The position numbers and the translations under genes were made by a program. Below, piece after piece: positions 1 to 15,671 of a DNA stretch of 64,000 nt. The stretch spans positions 41,423,409-41,487,408 of the forward strand of contig NC_084830.1 in NCBI RefSeq assembly GCF_033115175.1. The letters run 5' to 3'. The DNA is from Lepus europaeus. Lineage: Eukaryota > Chordata > Mammalia > Lagomorpha > Leporidae. The stretch's first letter is position 1. Every line of letters starts with the position of its first letter. The notes under the pieces are model-generated. The model saw only the letters and a program-made list of their open reading frames with translations. It did no database searches and was not told the DNA's origin.

Positions 1-293
1 TCTGATGAAGAGGCGGCCCTGACTGTCAGCCTCATTTACTACCCTGGCTCACTGCCGTGTGGGGTAAGTGGAATGAAATCCAGGAGCAGCTGCGATGGAG
101 CCGTTTGTAGCACAGAGGAAGGGAGATTTCATGCACCAGAGGACGAACATCGTGGGAGGCTTCCTGGGCAGGGGACAATGTCAATCAGGCCTTAACACAT
201 GGGTGGGATTCCAAGGAAGAGGGGAGAGGGGATGGGTGGGCGTTCAGGTAACAGAAGGGTACAAGCAAAGCCCCTAGCCCAGGACGCCATGGT

Positions 294-312
294 GGTGTGT
301 GTGTGTGTGTGG
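294..312. repeat. (GT)n microsatellite
   Basis: A short alternating GT tract of about nine units in NCALD intron sequence. It could vary in length but has no other visible role. Confidence 0.8.
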
Positions 313-945
313 CTCTGGTTGTTACATTCTTGACAGCGACCTTTGTGAAGCATCTGAGCTGGCAGATGCCACCCCTGCCCCGCCCCGGCGCTTTGGCCAG
401 CCCTGGACACGCAGCAGGTGGCACCTGAAAGTGACAAGCGCTCTGACGGAGGCCAGAGCACACCAGGGAGAAGCAGCGCAGCCCCCGGAAAGGTCACCGA
501 TGAGTAATGACACCGTCTCCTCCAGTCCCCTGGGGGAAAGCCGCCTCATTTGGCCACGGGTGCCCCTCTCACATCAGCTTCTCAGCTCCTAGAACAACAC
601 CTGGCTGAGAGACAGTGGGTACATCAGCCACCTTCGTCGCTCTTCTCTCTCCAGTTTCTCTGCTGCATACAGAATTCCAGAACCTTCTGGAATTTTCTGC
701 CTACCTCCCGTCAAAATCCACTATTTCTAAAACATTTTGCCCAGGAATGAGGAGAGTGAATCTGATTAGCAAGGTCATGATCTGGGGATAAACCCAATGC
801 CCTTATCCTGCTCTTCCGGAAGGAGAGCTCCCTTTGACAACCAAAGCCTCTGGGCCTCTCTTGAGCACCATGGGAGACTGAGGGGGCGAGGTAGTTTCAC
901 TACTGCTTACAGAATTGATTACTTAGAGGAAGACAGATCAAGAGC

Positions 946-1190
946 TCCCATCTGCTAATTGACCCCCCAAATGCCTGCGGTTGTTGGGGTAAAGCCAGAT
1001 CCAGGGGCCGGGAACTCGATCCAGGTCTCCCACATGAGCGGCAGGAACCCGATCACTGTTGCTCCCCAGGGTATGCGTTAGCAGGAAGCTAGGGTCAGGT
1101 GCCAAAGGTGGGCACTGAACTTCAGAACTCATTACGGGACACGGGCATCTTTACCACCATCCTCACTGTGAAGCCAGACACCTGCCCCTG
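946..1190 (-). mobile_element. Old C-type SINE, minus orientation
   Basis: Diverged copy read on the minus strand. It keeps the SINE landmarks 'ccaggtctcccacatg' and 'ggcaggaacccgatcac' in inverted order and a degenerate head near 1180. No clear target-site duplication is left, which fits an old insertion. Confidence 0.6.
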
Positions 1191-1542
1191 CTTGCATGCT
1201 CTCTGGACAGAATCCTCTTTGCCTATCCAATTTCACAGATGTCCCCAGTTTTTCCTGGGCTGGAGACTGCACATTTAACTCCAAGCTTGGAGGCCAGGTT
1301 ATGTCCCTCTCAGGGCTTACCCGGATGCCTGGAGGAGGCCTCTGGGGCCGTTGCTGTCTTCAGGGAGAAAGAACACAGGGATGGCTTGGGACCATCTGCC
1401 CGGGAGGTCATGGGCCCTCATACCTACAGACCGTCAGGTGTTTATCATCCTCGTGGGGCACCGGTGGAGACCACGCTAGACATCCACTTGTCTCCATGGC
1501 CTAAGAAATGTCATCTACAACTTGTTAGAAATTCAGAATCTT

Positions 1543-1875
1543 GGGGCTGGCATTGTGGCGCAGTGGATGAAGGCCCTGCCTAAAACGCCAGCATCCCATA
1601 GGAGTACCAGCTCAAGTCCCAGCTGCTGTGTTTGACCCAGCTCCCTGCTAATGTGCCTGGGAAAGCAGCAGACAATGGCCCAGGTACATGGGCTCCTGCA
1701 CCCATGTGGGAGATCCGGATGGAGTTCCAGGCTCCTGGCCCAGGAGTTCCAGCCTGGCCCAGCCCTGGCCCGGGCAGCTGTTTGGGAAGTGAACCAGCAG
1801 ATGGAAGATATCTTCTCTGTCTTTAAATAAATAAATAAATAAATCCTTTTTAAAAAGGAGAGAAGAAAGAAATAA
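1543..1875 (+). mobile_element. C-type SINE with target-site duplication
   Basis: Starts with the tRNA-like head 'ggggctggcattgtgg' and ends in an AAAT-rich tail. It is flanked by a 13-bp duplication with one mismatch: AATTCAGAATCTT at 1530-1542 and AATTCACAATCTT at 1876-1888. The element is therefore complete. Confidence 0.88.
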
Positions 1876-1888
1876 AATTCACAATCTT

Positions 1889-2152
1889 AGGACAGGCTTT
1901 TGGTACAGTGGTTAAGATGCTGCTTAGGGTGCCTGCATCCCACTTTGGAGAACCTGGGTTCCGGTCCAGACTCTGCTCCCAGTTCCAGCTTCCTGCTAAT
2001 GCAAACCTTGGGAGGCAGCTAATGGCTCAAGTACTCATGTCTCTCCCACCCATATGGGAGACCCAGAATGAATTCCCAGCTCCTGCCTTTGGCCTGGCCC
2101 AGACCCAACTGTTGCAGGCATTTGGGAGAATAACCAGGGAATGAAACACATA
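1889..2152 (+). mobile_element. Older C-type SINE subfamily
   Basis: Begins immediately after the preceding SINE's duplication. It carries the older-subfamily landmarks 'ggttaagatgctgctta' and 'cttcctgctaatgcaaac'. Its 3' tail is cut by the minus-strand SINE at 2169. Confidence 0.8.
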
Positions 2153-2168
2153 AGTAAGTGCATTTTTT

Positions 2169-2484
2169 AAAAAAGATTTATTTATTTGAAAGAGTTACAG
2201 AGAGAGGTAGAGACAGAGAGAGAGGTCTTCCATCTGCTGGTTCACTCCACAGATGGCCGCAATGGCCGGAGCTGGTCCAATCTGAAGCCAGGAGCCAGGA
2301 GCTTCTTCCAGGTCTCCCACATAGGTGCAGGGGCCCAAGGACTTGGGCCATCCTCCACTGCTTTCCCAGGCCACAGCAGAGAGCTGGGTCGGAAGTGGAG
2401 CAGCCGAGACTTGAACCGGCGCCCATATGGGATGCAGGCACTCCAGGCCAGGGCTTTAACCCGCTGTGCCACAGCACCAGCCCC
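2169..2484 (-). mobile_element. C-type SINE nested next to older SINE
   Basis: Full-length inverted copy, from the T-rich tail to 'gtgccacagcaccagcccc'. A perfect 16-bp duplication, AGTAAGTGCATTTTTT, lies at 2153-2168 and again at 2485-2500. It inserted into the tail region of the older SINE upstream. Confidence 0.92.
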
Positions 2485-2653
2485 AGTAAGTGCATTTTTT
2501 AAAAACAGGAATACAGAGTCTTGGCCCCAAATCTATGTACACATTAGTGTTTGCAAAGCAGGGGTCCAGCAGGGCTCCCTGCCCTGTCTTCCAGAGGTCC
2601 TCACTGGAGGAACCCAGAGTCCTGGCCGGACCAGGCAGCAGGGGTGGGACTAG

Positions 2654-5863
<3,210 letters not shown>

Positions 5864-8320
5864 GCGCCCACCGTGAACCGGAGAGCCGCTCGCGTGCCCT
5901 TTCAGTTCTTTTTAACTTTTTTTTGTTTTTTGTTTTTTGTTTTTTTTTGCCAAACGATGTTGATGGTGATGCTGTCCCCTGTGCGGTCAGATGCACCTTC
6001 CTCCGTGACGCCTTCAGCTTCTTTTGTCGTGGACGCTTCGTGGGAATGCCCAGAGTCCCCCCGTGCGCTTGTTGGCAAGCATGGACAGACTTCGTGGTGT
6101 TTGTTGTTTGACAATTTTTAATCATTATCGGGTTTTTCTCTTTTGATTCTAATGTCTCTGTTCTTAAACCTAAGACTCCGGGGATCAGAGAAGGGAAGCT
6201 CATCCCGCGCAGTAATCCCACCGCAAGCTTAGAAGGGCTTTTGTTGGAAAGACCACTCCCATTCCCCATCTGTCTCCGGCAGCGCAGGCCCGGAGGAGCG
6301 ATGGGTGGCACCAGAGGTAGGATACCGCAAGAACAAGTTCCCTTTGGCGGCGAGGCTGTTAAGCGGAGCCGGGATATCCCCCATGGAGCACCCTGCTCCG
6401 CCCTCCGCCCCAGCAAGCTGTAGTTTCTAAGCTGTGAACATTTCAAGGTGAATTATAGAGGAGAGGGAAAAGATGGCTCAGCTGTTTTTTTCACAGGTTT
6501 ACACTAGTTGAGCTAATACGATTTCTTTGGAAATTAAACACAAATGGTGACATATTCCAAAACCAGACCCTCTTGTTGACTATTGTGATGGAAAGAAGGC
6601 GAGGACTGCTGTATATACAATATCGGGTATTGCAGACCAAATTAAGTGTTTTGCCTTGTTTAAATGACATGCATGTATAGTGAGCACTAATACAATCTTA
6701 TTCCAGAAGACTGTATGCAGTAGCTTATCGTGAAGTAAGCCAACTAGAATGAATGTCTGTCTTGTTTTAAAGTCGTATCTGTCTTTGCACAAACGTACCA
6801 ATTGACAAGTATATTTTATAGATTCCATAAAAGCACGGAGTAGCCCCGGTGAAGACTCAGCTCTCATTAGGATGCTTTTCCAGAGTCGCGGCACAGGTGC
6901 AAGGAAGGTTGACCAGAGCCCCGGAAGAGCTGAACATTTGTGAGAGGAACGGGGCTGCTGCTTGGCTCCCAGCCCAGCAGGTCACAGCAGCGTTAGATGG
7001 AGGGGAAGCTTTTTTGAGAAGATCAGTTCTGCAGACTCAAAAAAGAAAAAGAAAAAAAAGAAAGCCTAAATTCTCCAAACTTTCCAATGATTTAATCCGT
7101 GTGTGTACATGGTTAAAGAGCCATCTCTAGGATGTTCGTGTTTCCACACCCCCAGCACCCTTTAAAGAGTCCAAGTTCGGGCAGTCATCTAATTCCTTAC
7201 ATGGACGGCCCCGGCAGGTGCATCGTGCCTCCAGGGCCCACTGTGGGAGAGTCCAGCAGTTGTTTTTTCTTTCCCTCGATGTGTTCTTTGAATCCAGTTT
7301 GCTGTTTCTAGAGGGGACAGCACATATCTGAGCTGCTGTCTGAGCTGGCGACCTCGGACATGAACATTTGAATCGAAAGCTGAGAGTCAACGCTGTTGGT
7401 CCCACACCGGAGGTGCACGACCCACAGGCCCTCAGGGAGAAAGGTGGGGAAGCTACCTGGGGAGGAGGCAGCGCAGGCCCTAAGGGGCCTGTGTGCTGCC
7501 CCCGTCACCGCCTGTGGAACAGGAACCGTGGGCAGAAGAACCTCACGGCCATGAGGAAAATGTCACTGAGCCCCTTCTCCCATCCGGTTCCTGTGCATGA
7601 CCTGAGTTCGTTCTAAGTGGTCACAAAAAGGCAAGTGTGTGGGAAGCAGCTTTGTAGAGCGAAACTCTGAGACCCGGGCTCAGTGAAACCACCCCAGTCT
7701 TTGTGAGAGCCAGTTCCTCATAGTTGTTCTCAATCAAGACGTCCCAGACTCCTCCATGGGCCAGGTAGTGTTTAGAAAACGAGGGGATTAACCCCCGGGG
7801 AGGTGTGGAGCAGCAGGTGGGTGAGGTGGCCCAGCACTCGCTGTCCATTGTGTTCAGGAGATGCACCCTGCTGTCTCCTGCACTGGCTGATGACCTAATC
7901 CCTGCTTTGTGCCCTCTTCTGATGCCTGGGATGGACTAGCGTTCTTTGGCCGTGACTTCTTATTGGGCCAGACCCACCCTGTTCCTTAGAACCTGGAGCA
8001 ACAAAGGTCCCTAGTTGTTTAGGAGAGAAAACAGACGCCCGGCTAATGACCACCGATGCTCCCTGAAGATTGAGAAACCACCCTGAAGCCGGCCCTCCAC
8101 TGACTCCATCTGTGTTTCCCCCGACGGTTGCTCTTCTGTGTTTCTGGCTTCCCAGGAAGACCTTGGTATGTCCACTCCGATGCACCCGAGTCTGGCCCAG
8201 GGACTGATTGCACAGCACGCAGAAGGCCGGGTGCCTGATGGTTTCTGTCACTCCTGTGCTGGGCTGCTCATGGTCATTGCTGTGTTGGGGACCTGTGAAA
8301 CTGGGGTGTGTTTTGTCCCA

Positions 8321-8326
8321 AATAAA
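8321..8326 (+). terminator. NCALD: Proximal NCALD polyadenylation signal
   Basis: Canonical AATAAA in the expected region, about 2.46 kb after the stop codon. It would direct cleavage around 8340-8350. Confidence 0.65.
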
Positions 8327-8354
8327 GCCAGCCTGTGATGCCCAAGGGACTGGA

Positions 8355-8360
8355 AATAAA
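8355..8360 (+). terminator. NCALD: Distal NCALD polyadenylation signal
   Basis: A second canonical AATAAA, 34 bp after the first. It is followed 25-45 bp on by a GT-rich element (GTGTGCTTGAGTGGTTTGT), the usual downstream context. Likely cleavage is near 8376-8386. Confidence 0.7.
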
Positions 8361-8386
8361 ATGACTTAGGCCCTGAAGGATGCTAC

Positions 8387-11174
8387 AGTGTGCTTGAGTG
8401 GTTTGTAGCTCGTGCAGAGTGGAGTGGGGGTGTGGAGGGTGCTGCCCCATCACATCAGTCTCCCCCAGGGGACTTCGCACATATGCCTTGAATGCCACAT
8501 TAAGTCGCATCACACAGAGCAGCCCCCTTCTGACGGGTGACTTCGCATAGCTCTTGGCTGGCAGGAAAGCGTGTTCGCTGTTTTATATGACTGTCTGGAA
8601 TGTGAGATTTCCACGCTGACCCTCCCACCTCGGAGGAATCTGGGCCCTCCTGAGGCTCCTCCCTCCTGGGTATGCTTTCTGTCCTAGGAACCCAGCTGTG
8701 TGAGTGGGTGCGTGGGCCAGGCCACAGACCCAAGGCACCCTTCATCTAGGTATGAAGGAGGAAGGGCCACTAAGTTTGCAACCTGAGCACCAGGTACGGT
8801 GCTGCTTCTCTGGCCAACCAGACCTCGCGTGGGAGGGAGTGGAGTTGGCCTGCAGAGGAATCTCTTCGTACTACCTGCAGTCGGTCTCCGTGTCTGGCAG
8901 TGGTTCTGATCCCCATGAGAACTGAGCACGGATAATACCAATCAGTGATAGTGGTGATGGTGAGAAGGTGGCTGGGAGCCTCAGATCTGATTAGGAGCCT
9001 GTGCCGCTGCACCCTGGCAACTTCCAGTGAACTGATAAACCCAAGGCTCTATATGGAGGTCATTATTCCATGCCCTGCCCAGCTGAGCAGGACTCCAAGT
9101 GTTGTCAGTGACGCAGGAGAGGAGAGCACAGGAACCCCAAAGTGTAACTACCCACGTGGAGTGTTCAGTGGCCACCCAACATGATACCAAGCATAGCCAG
9201 GGCTTGGAAGGGTGTGTGGGTAGGGAGGAGGCAGGCGCTGTTGGCAAAGCAGCAGGAAAGCGAGCTGGTAACTTCCATCCAGCATCTTAGAAACGTGTTA
9301 CACACTAGCTACGAGGCTGGCTGATAGGAAATGTGTCTCCCTGAGACTCGCGTGATGGAAGGTGTTTGCCTTTTCACCACCTCTTCCTCTCCTTTTTGCT
9401 GCTCCAGCTGATCAGGAGTCCCCTCTGTCTCTCCTTGAATCCTGAGTCTTCTAACCTACCCCATGCACCCACTTAGAGGAGTTCAGAGAAGGGTAGGGAT
9501 GAGGGACCCAAGGGGACAAAAGCTGTGGCACATCAGAGGCTGGAACACTCAGTCGGGAGTGTCCAGGTGAGCCTGCATGACACTGTTGGGGTATTAGAAG
9601 GGATTGGCCCCACCCTGCTCTTCCCTTGGGAGAACCTGCACCTGGGAGCAGAGCTGGCAGACAGCCTGCTGCGGCCACGCCCTCCCCATGCTGCTGCAAG
9701 TCAGTGAAGGCATGTGGGCGGGGTCTGGCCCTGGGACTCCTCCACAGGTGACCTGCCTGGGGACACCCCGTTGGCCTGGCTCAGACATCCTCGGACCCAC
9801 GCTGCAGTGAGTTTTCTCCCACCCAGTCGTCCCTCCTGCCCTCTGCTCCTCTTTTCCTGCGTACCCTCCATGTGACTTCCCCTCAGGAACACTCCTGAGT
9901 ACCTTACTGCATCTTGGGGGGTGGTGGCTGTCCCCTTTCCCACTTCCTTTGGCCTCAGCTGGTACAGAGCTCAGACACTTGAGTCAGCCCCTTTCCCGAA
10001 GCAAGCTTTGAGATCCGTGACTGCGGCCCTTCATCAAGCTGTGAGTGTCTCGGGGTAAGAGGGATTTGCATGCCTTAGGAGCAGGAGTGGGCAGAGCCCT
10101 GACTCTCTCAGGGCCAACTTTTATGGCTGTGCTATGACAGCAGGTCACTGTCACATTGCCTTGTGATGGCACACTGTGTCTACCTTGCTTCTGTCTCTAG
10201 CATGGTGCATAGTGGCTTGACTGGCTTAGCATGGCCAGTGCAAGGCAAGAGCTGCTACTGCACCTTATGGTAATGACAGTGGGTCATCCCTGCCTAGCCA
10301 CAGTCCCAGTCCAGGGAGCTGGAGATGGGTAACCTATAAGGTGGGGAGGCTGTGGCTGCAGGGCAGGTGTGGCAATACCCCTACATCCCCAGCACAACCT
10401 ACCTGGGTGCTTGTGTGGAGCAACGAGCCCTCCTATTGAGCCTGTAACAAGGCAGACGGCCCATTTCTAGCCCCAGGTGTGTCTCCAGTGGACTCAACAA
10501 GCACACCCCAGCCTTCCCCTTCTTTGCTCCTGGTGCAGGCATAGAGGCCTCTGGAGATGCCGCTGGGTTTGTGCCAGTCAAGGAAGGCTTCTTGAAGGCA
10601 AAATTCCAGCCAGGATTTGCAGGTTGCGAACTTGAATAGAAGGAAAGATGTGGGAGAATGTAGATAGACCAACGTTTGGAACAGGGGGGCTCTTGGGAGA
10701 GAATTGTGGGTGCTGATGAAAGCGTGGGTGGCTCTGAAGCATGGCAGTCACCGAGGAAACCCCAGTACCTCCTGGGATGGTGTATTGAGCCATTGATGTT
10801 TCAGCCGTGTGGCTTGCACATTGATGAGAAGAGGGCACAGAGGGACTAAGGAAGAAGCAAGTTTTGGTGAAGGCTCAGTGGAAGTCAATGGCCAGAACCT
10901 ACTTCGTGCTGGGAGAGATTAGCCAGGAACAAGCCTGGGGAGCCCGTTGTGGCCACACTGGAGGCCTCTCCGTGTCTTTGGCCCTCTTCTCATTTAATGT
11001 TGGGATGCAGAGCAACAAGCGTCATTCAGAGGTCGCACTGCCGTGCCGATGCCCAGGACTTGCAAGGTGAGTGAGGAGCCTCCTAGGATTTTCCCTGATC
11101 CCATGAGACTTTCTTTCCAACTGAGCAACGAGTCCTAACACCCACTCCCAAGAAAGGGCAGGCACTGTCATTTT
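8387..11174. other. Intergenic gap between the convergent NCALD and GRHL2 3' ends
   Basis: About 2.8 kb between the two inferred polyadenylation sites. I see no SINE, no recognisable exon and no RNA gene. The short open frames have no family resemblance. Transcripts from either side could read through this small gap. Confidence 0.7.
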
Positions 11175-13697
11175 CTCTTATCTTAGGAATATTTATTTTT
11201 TCTTCTTAAAAATGTACAAAAAATAAAATACCTGTATTTATATTCCCCCTCTCCCATTTACAAAACTATTAAGTTACATTTGCCTTTTTTTAACTCTTTT
11301 AGCGTGACAGCAAATTGTACGAATATCCATCTCCCTTGCTTGCATTTAAGAAAGATCCGTTTGTAGAATTTGGCACAAGCCCTCTATTTCTGTTGCATTT
11401 TCGTGATTTTTAAATAAGGAAAACAGACGCCGGGTTTGTTTCATGCTTCCAAACTCTCTGGGTGGAGATGCACCCTAGTCTTCCAGGAACCGAGTCCAGA
11501 GTGACGGTGGATTTCATTTGCCTGTTGATCCCAATGATGGCAATGTGGGGATATACAAAAACACTTCCTGTGCCCCCAGGATGCGTGGACTATGTTTCCA
11601 GTCTTCTTTATTTGAATATGATGGAAGGACGCAAAGAAAAGAGGCAAAGTTTCCTATCTTTCTGGAGTGTTTGGCTGCGGAAAGTTTGCGTCAAAACTCT
11701 GCTAACACACTGAAGGGCACGCCAATGCCAGCTCTAGGAGCTCTGGGACCGCAGAAGGGACGGATCAGCCGGGACACTCGACACCACCCCCTTGTGGCAC
11801 TGGCCTCACATCCTTTGTTCTGACAAAGGTCACCACAATGATCGCTCGGGGACCTAGGACCAATGCAAAAGCATCTCTGATTCATTTTCTACGAGACCAG
11901 CGAGGGTTGCAGAGAGAAGGGGAGGCTGTCTGCATGAGGCTGCCCCCGAGCTTGTCTCTTCCCTCTCCTGGCAGCCCATGCCCCAGCTGTCACACCTGCC
12001 CATCGTGTTGGAAACCACTGCTAAGCCAAGGTGCACAGGACATCACATTTCCAACATTGTGTGTGTCAGAGCTGCATTAGGACCCAGGATGACTCCCAAA
12101 CTGCTGGCCCAGGGCATGGCAATTGGAGTGGGGGACGAGAGCAGAGCCGAGTCCAGGGGGCCAGCCTTTGGCACCGCAGGAAGGGCTCACAGCCAGAGGA
12201 CACACAGAAGCGTGCCTCTCCCCACCTCCTTGGTCACAGCACCTGCTCTCCATCCGTCCAGTGGCCTCTCAGCCTCAGGGGGCACCAGCTGGGCTAGGAG
12301 CAGCCCCTCCGCCCTGCCCCTGGCCTCAGAGGCAGGGAGTCCTGGGGGAGGGAGCTCCAGGTAAGACATCAAAGTGCTTTACAATCCGGCCCTTTCTGCC
12401 GACCCTGCCCCAGCTCTGGGCCCTGGGTATGGGCGGCGTCTGGCTACTGCAGACTAGTGCTTCAGCTCCCTGTCCCCGCGCAGAGAATAGCGGCCCCCAG
12501 CAGGTCACTGTTCCAGTGGCTATGAGCGGAGGTGTCTTGACTCCTCCACTTCTTCCAGAGCCAGGAGCGGCAGGACAAGGCCTTCTCTCTCCCGTCTGCC
12601 TCCCAAGGCTGGCTTTGGAAGAGCAAGGCGCCCTAGGACTTCTTCCCCGGCTCCTTCCACCCCTGGCACCCACCGCAGTGAATGTCTTCCTGTCTGGCCT
12701 CGAGGCCCCAGAGGAAGCCATGGCCAGGCCTTCGGACTGCAGCGGGGCTTCTGAAGTGGCCCCTTGAGATGAATGACGTGCTTGTAAACTGAGGCGCGAA
12801 GCAGTGGCCAGGAGCTTCGTGCAGGCCAGGGGTGCCTGCTGCAGGCACAGTTGTTCCAGAAAGCTCAGGCAGTGCCCCGGGCCTCGGACCGTTCCCCTTT
12901 GTCCAGAGCCAGCTGCAGGAGGAGTCCAGAGCGAAGGTGATGAGATGAATGCTGTGGCCTCAGGGAGGGAAGAGTCCATCTTGGCACCTGCCACCGGCCC
13001 AGGCCACTCGCCCCAGCCTAGCAGGTGTTCTGAACAGGCACAGAGGCAGAAAGCAGAGTCTCCAGCCTGTGCCTCCCCAGGCCAGGGGCAGTAAACACAC
13101 CCACGTACCATGGGGAAAATATATTATTGCAATATTATGAACACTATGTACACGACCGTCAGGCATGCGTTGCTGGTCCTTGCTACTTACACAGTAGCTC
13201 AATGTCTTCCTGCACCAGGCCCAGGGGAGCTGTGTCCCCACAGGACCTTACCAGAGCTGCCTGCAGGCTCTGATCAGGAAAGGGACACCCACCTCTTCCC
13301 CCACACCTGTGCCTCCTGCACCAAGGAGGTGTTGTCCAGGTCTTGGGAGCTATGGGAAGGAAGGGACGAGCGTTTATCAGGCTCTTTGGGACATGTGGCT
13401 GGGCTGTGTTTCCCTTGAAGGGGGGACCCTGGTGGTCTCACCTGGAGCCTGTCAAGGCCTGCAGAGTCCTGGAGAGCCTGGACTCTGGGCTAAAGTGGGC
13501 AATAAATAAGGATCCAACAGGCCCACTGTACCTTCCCAAGGGGCTCAGGCTTCAGGTCCAGGGGGCTGCTGATGGTCTTGTGCCTGGTCCCGTGGCCCAG
13601 TGTGGTCTTGTAACAGCAGTTGTGAGATGGGTGAGGTCAGTCTCCAGGCCCCGGGGCAGGGCCCATCTGTCCCAGGGAGAGAGGCCAAGTGCAGGCC
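11175..13697 (-). other. GRHL2: GRHL2 3' UTR
   Basis: About 2.5 kb after the TGA, free of SINEs. The distal 500 bp (about 11180-11700) is AT-rich and the stop-proximal part GC-rich. Large open frames at 12123-13111 on both strands are composition effects and match no family. The length fits a long vertebrate GRHL2 3' UTR. Its end is inferred only from the AATAAA at 11192-11197. Confidence 0.7.
11192..11197 (-). terminator. GRHL2: GRHL2 polyadenylation signal
   Basis: AATAAA on the minus strand (TTTATT on plus), about 2.5 kb after the stop codon. It is followed downstream on the minus strand by a G/T-rich stretch (GGGAGTGGGTGTTAGG, near 11120-11150). Cleavage is inferred at about 11170-11180. 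Confidence 0.65.
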
Positions 13698-13910
<213 letters not shown>

Positions 13911-14084
13911 TCAATTTTCCCCAAGAAGTAGCTTCAGGACAGCCAAGTTTCCATTTCTGAGACCCACCTCGTGCTTGAGAGATGGCCCAAGCCAGCCCTC
14001 GGTATGGATTCCTAACTGGAGGAAAAGCTAACAGAGCCTGGGACCTAACGAGCAAGGACCCCTCACTCCGGCCAGCCACACACA

Positions 14085-14108
14085 CCCCCCCCCCCCCCCC
14101 CCCCCCCC
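14085..14108. repeat. Poly(C) tract, 24 bases
   Basis: An uninterrupted run of 24 C preceded by (CA)n. It is poly(G) on the GRHL2 transcript strand. Such tracts are prone to sequencing length errors and could form a G-quadruplex-like structure in RNA. Confidence 0.9.
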
Positions 14109-15019
14109 GCCACCGACATGGAAGAGGGAAACAGGTGACACCTGCAGCTCCTCTTGGTTCCGAATTGACGGATCCTCCCGTCTACCCTCACAGCACCCTT
14201 GCAGGCTGGTGTCGCCATTGCCGATTTGCAAGTGACTGCTCGGCTCAGATCACGTGCCCACATTCACTGAGCTAGGGCGTGACTGAGTGAGGCTGTGAAC
14301 CAGCTCTGCCCATAGCTGAAGCTCGGATTGCCCCCCACAGGCCCTGCTCCTTGGCTATTCTTCCTGATGGCTTTAGTCTCAAGAAAGCGACCTGAGCATC
14401 TTTCAGCCATCCTCAGTCTATGAGGGCAGATCTAAGCTTGAGAATGAAGCACTCTGTGTCTGGTCACTGTGTCCCCAGGCACGTTGTTCAGCCATTCAGC
14501 GTTGGATGACAGTGAAATGTTCCCCTCGTCACCATGAACATCTGATCTACGCTGAGGAGTTCTGCTTGGCAGGAAGGCCTGGAGATACCACTCCACTCGC
14601 CCCAGCAAAGACTATACCCAGCCTCCTGCACAGACCTGGGAAAGAACTGGAGCACGCGTCTTCATGGGCTTTCCAACCAAGGATCGTGTGGGAAGGGCTT
14701 CCCGTTTGATTCCCGGTCAAGAGGCCTCGTCCCTCAGAGAGCCTACGCAGCCCACATCATGGACTGCCTTTACGAACGAGGTCCAGAGAAGGTTAAAGAC
14801 CCACTGTCTGCTTTTGTTACCAGTCAGTGAAGCCCAGCTCCTGGGGCCACTGCTTTTGCAACTGTATCCCCAGGACGGCTCCAAGGAGAGGAATGATGTG
14901 GCCTCGTGGAGCACACTTTTCCCATCCGCAGAACAGCAATGATGATACTAACCTTCTAGACTGCTGCGGGGAGTGATACACACATTACTATCACCCCGGA
15001 GGGGGCAGAATGCGAGAGC

Positions 15020-15230
15020 TGCGCATTGAGGCCACAGAGCTGGATTCAAGTATTTAATAGGAGACCTTGGGGAAGGAGCAGGAGCTCCCTCCAGCTTAGC
15101 TCCTCTTCATCGGCAGAGGTAATAATAATCCTCACTACTCAGAGCAGTGAGGAGTAAATAGAGAAATGCAAATACTTAGCAGGGTCTCCGGAAGTTACTG
15201 AACACCCAGGAAATACGTGCGATTGTTCTT
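15020..15230 (+). mobile_element. MIR fragment
   Basis: Diverged mammalian-wide SINE features: an 'accttgggg-aagg' core, 'ctcctcttcatcggcagaggtaataataat' spacing and a '-agtaaata-agcac-' like tail. It is old and boundaries are approximate. Confidence 0.5.
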
Positions 15231-15671
15231 AACAATGAGAACAAGCAGATCCAGTGACCATTTGGGAACACTTTGTTAATAGAATTCCCTCAATCCTGAG
15301 TCATTTTTGTTCCTGCTTGGCCACCCTGAAACAGACTCCAAGAGCCCCCCATTTGATTTCCTGCACTCTGGGGGATGCCTTTCCTGTCCTCACCACCTGC
15401 AGCCCCTGAAGTCCAGTTGCTACTCCTGTCACTGGAGTTGGGGCATCTCGGCTGACATCACAACGATGCACACTGTGCTCTGTCTCCCTGCTCTCCTCAG
15501 AGCTCTTCAGAGTGCCCTACACCTGCAAGTGCTCTGCGCCCCTTGGGAAGAATGACACACAATTGCTAATGGAAGGTGGACAATGGGACTAACAGGACAG
15601 GCACTCTTTTTTGTTTGTTTTTAAGGCATCAAGTAGTTTGGAAGTCAAGTTCAGTTCAATTTCGTTCTTAC

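Larger units (their letters stand above)
5864..8386 (+). other. NCALD: NCALD 3' UTR
   Basis: About 2.5 kb of non-coding sequence from the TGA to the polyadenylation region, with no SINE insertion. A T-rich tract lies at about 5907-5949. An AT-rich, low-CpG block at about 6480-6880 looks unlike the flanking GC-rich sequence and could hold conserved regulatory elements. The length fits the long 3' UTR I recall for mammalian NCALD. The end is inferred from the AATAAA signals at 8321 and 8355 and a GT-rich stretch just downstream (8388-8405). Confidence 0.75.

Noticed and set aside
2158-2653. Long frames such as the 155-codon one at 2186-2653
   Set aside because: They are SINE-derived and recur wherever the same SINE occurs.
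12123-13111. Overlapping open frames of 214 and 261 codons on opposite strands
   Set aside because: They lie in the GC-rich stop-proximal part of the GRHL2 3' UTR, have low-complexity composition and no splice or family support.
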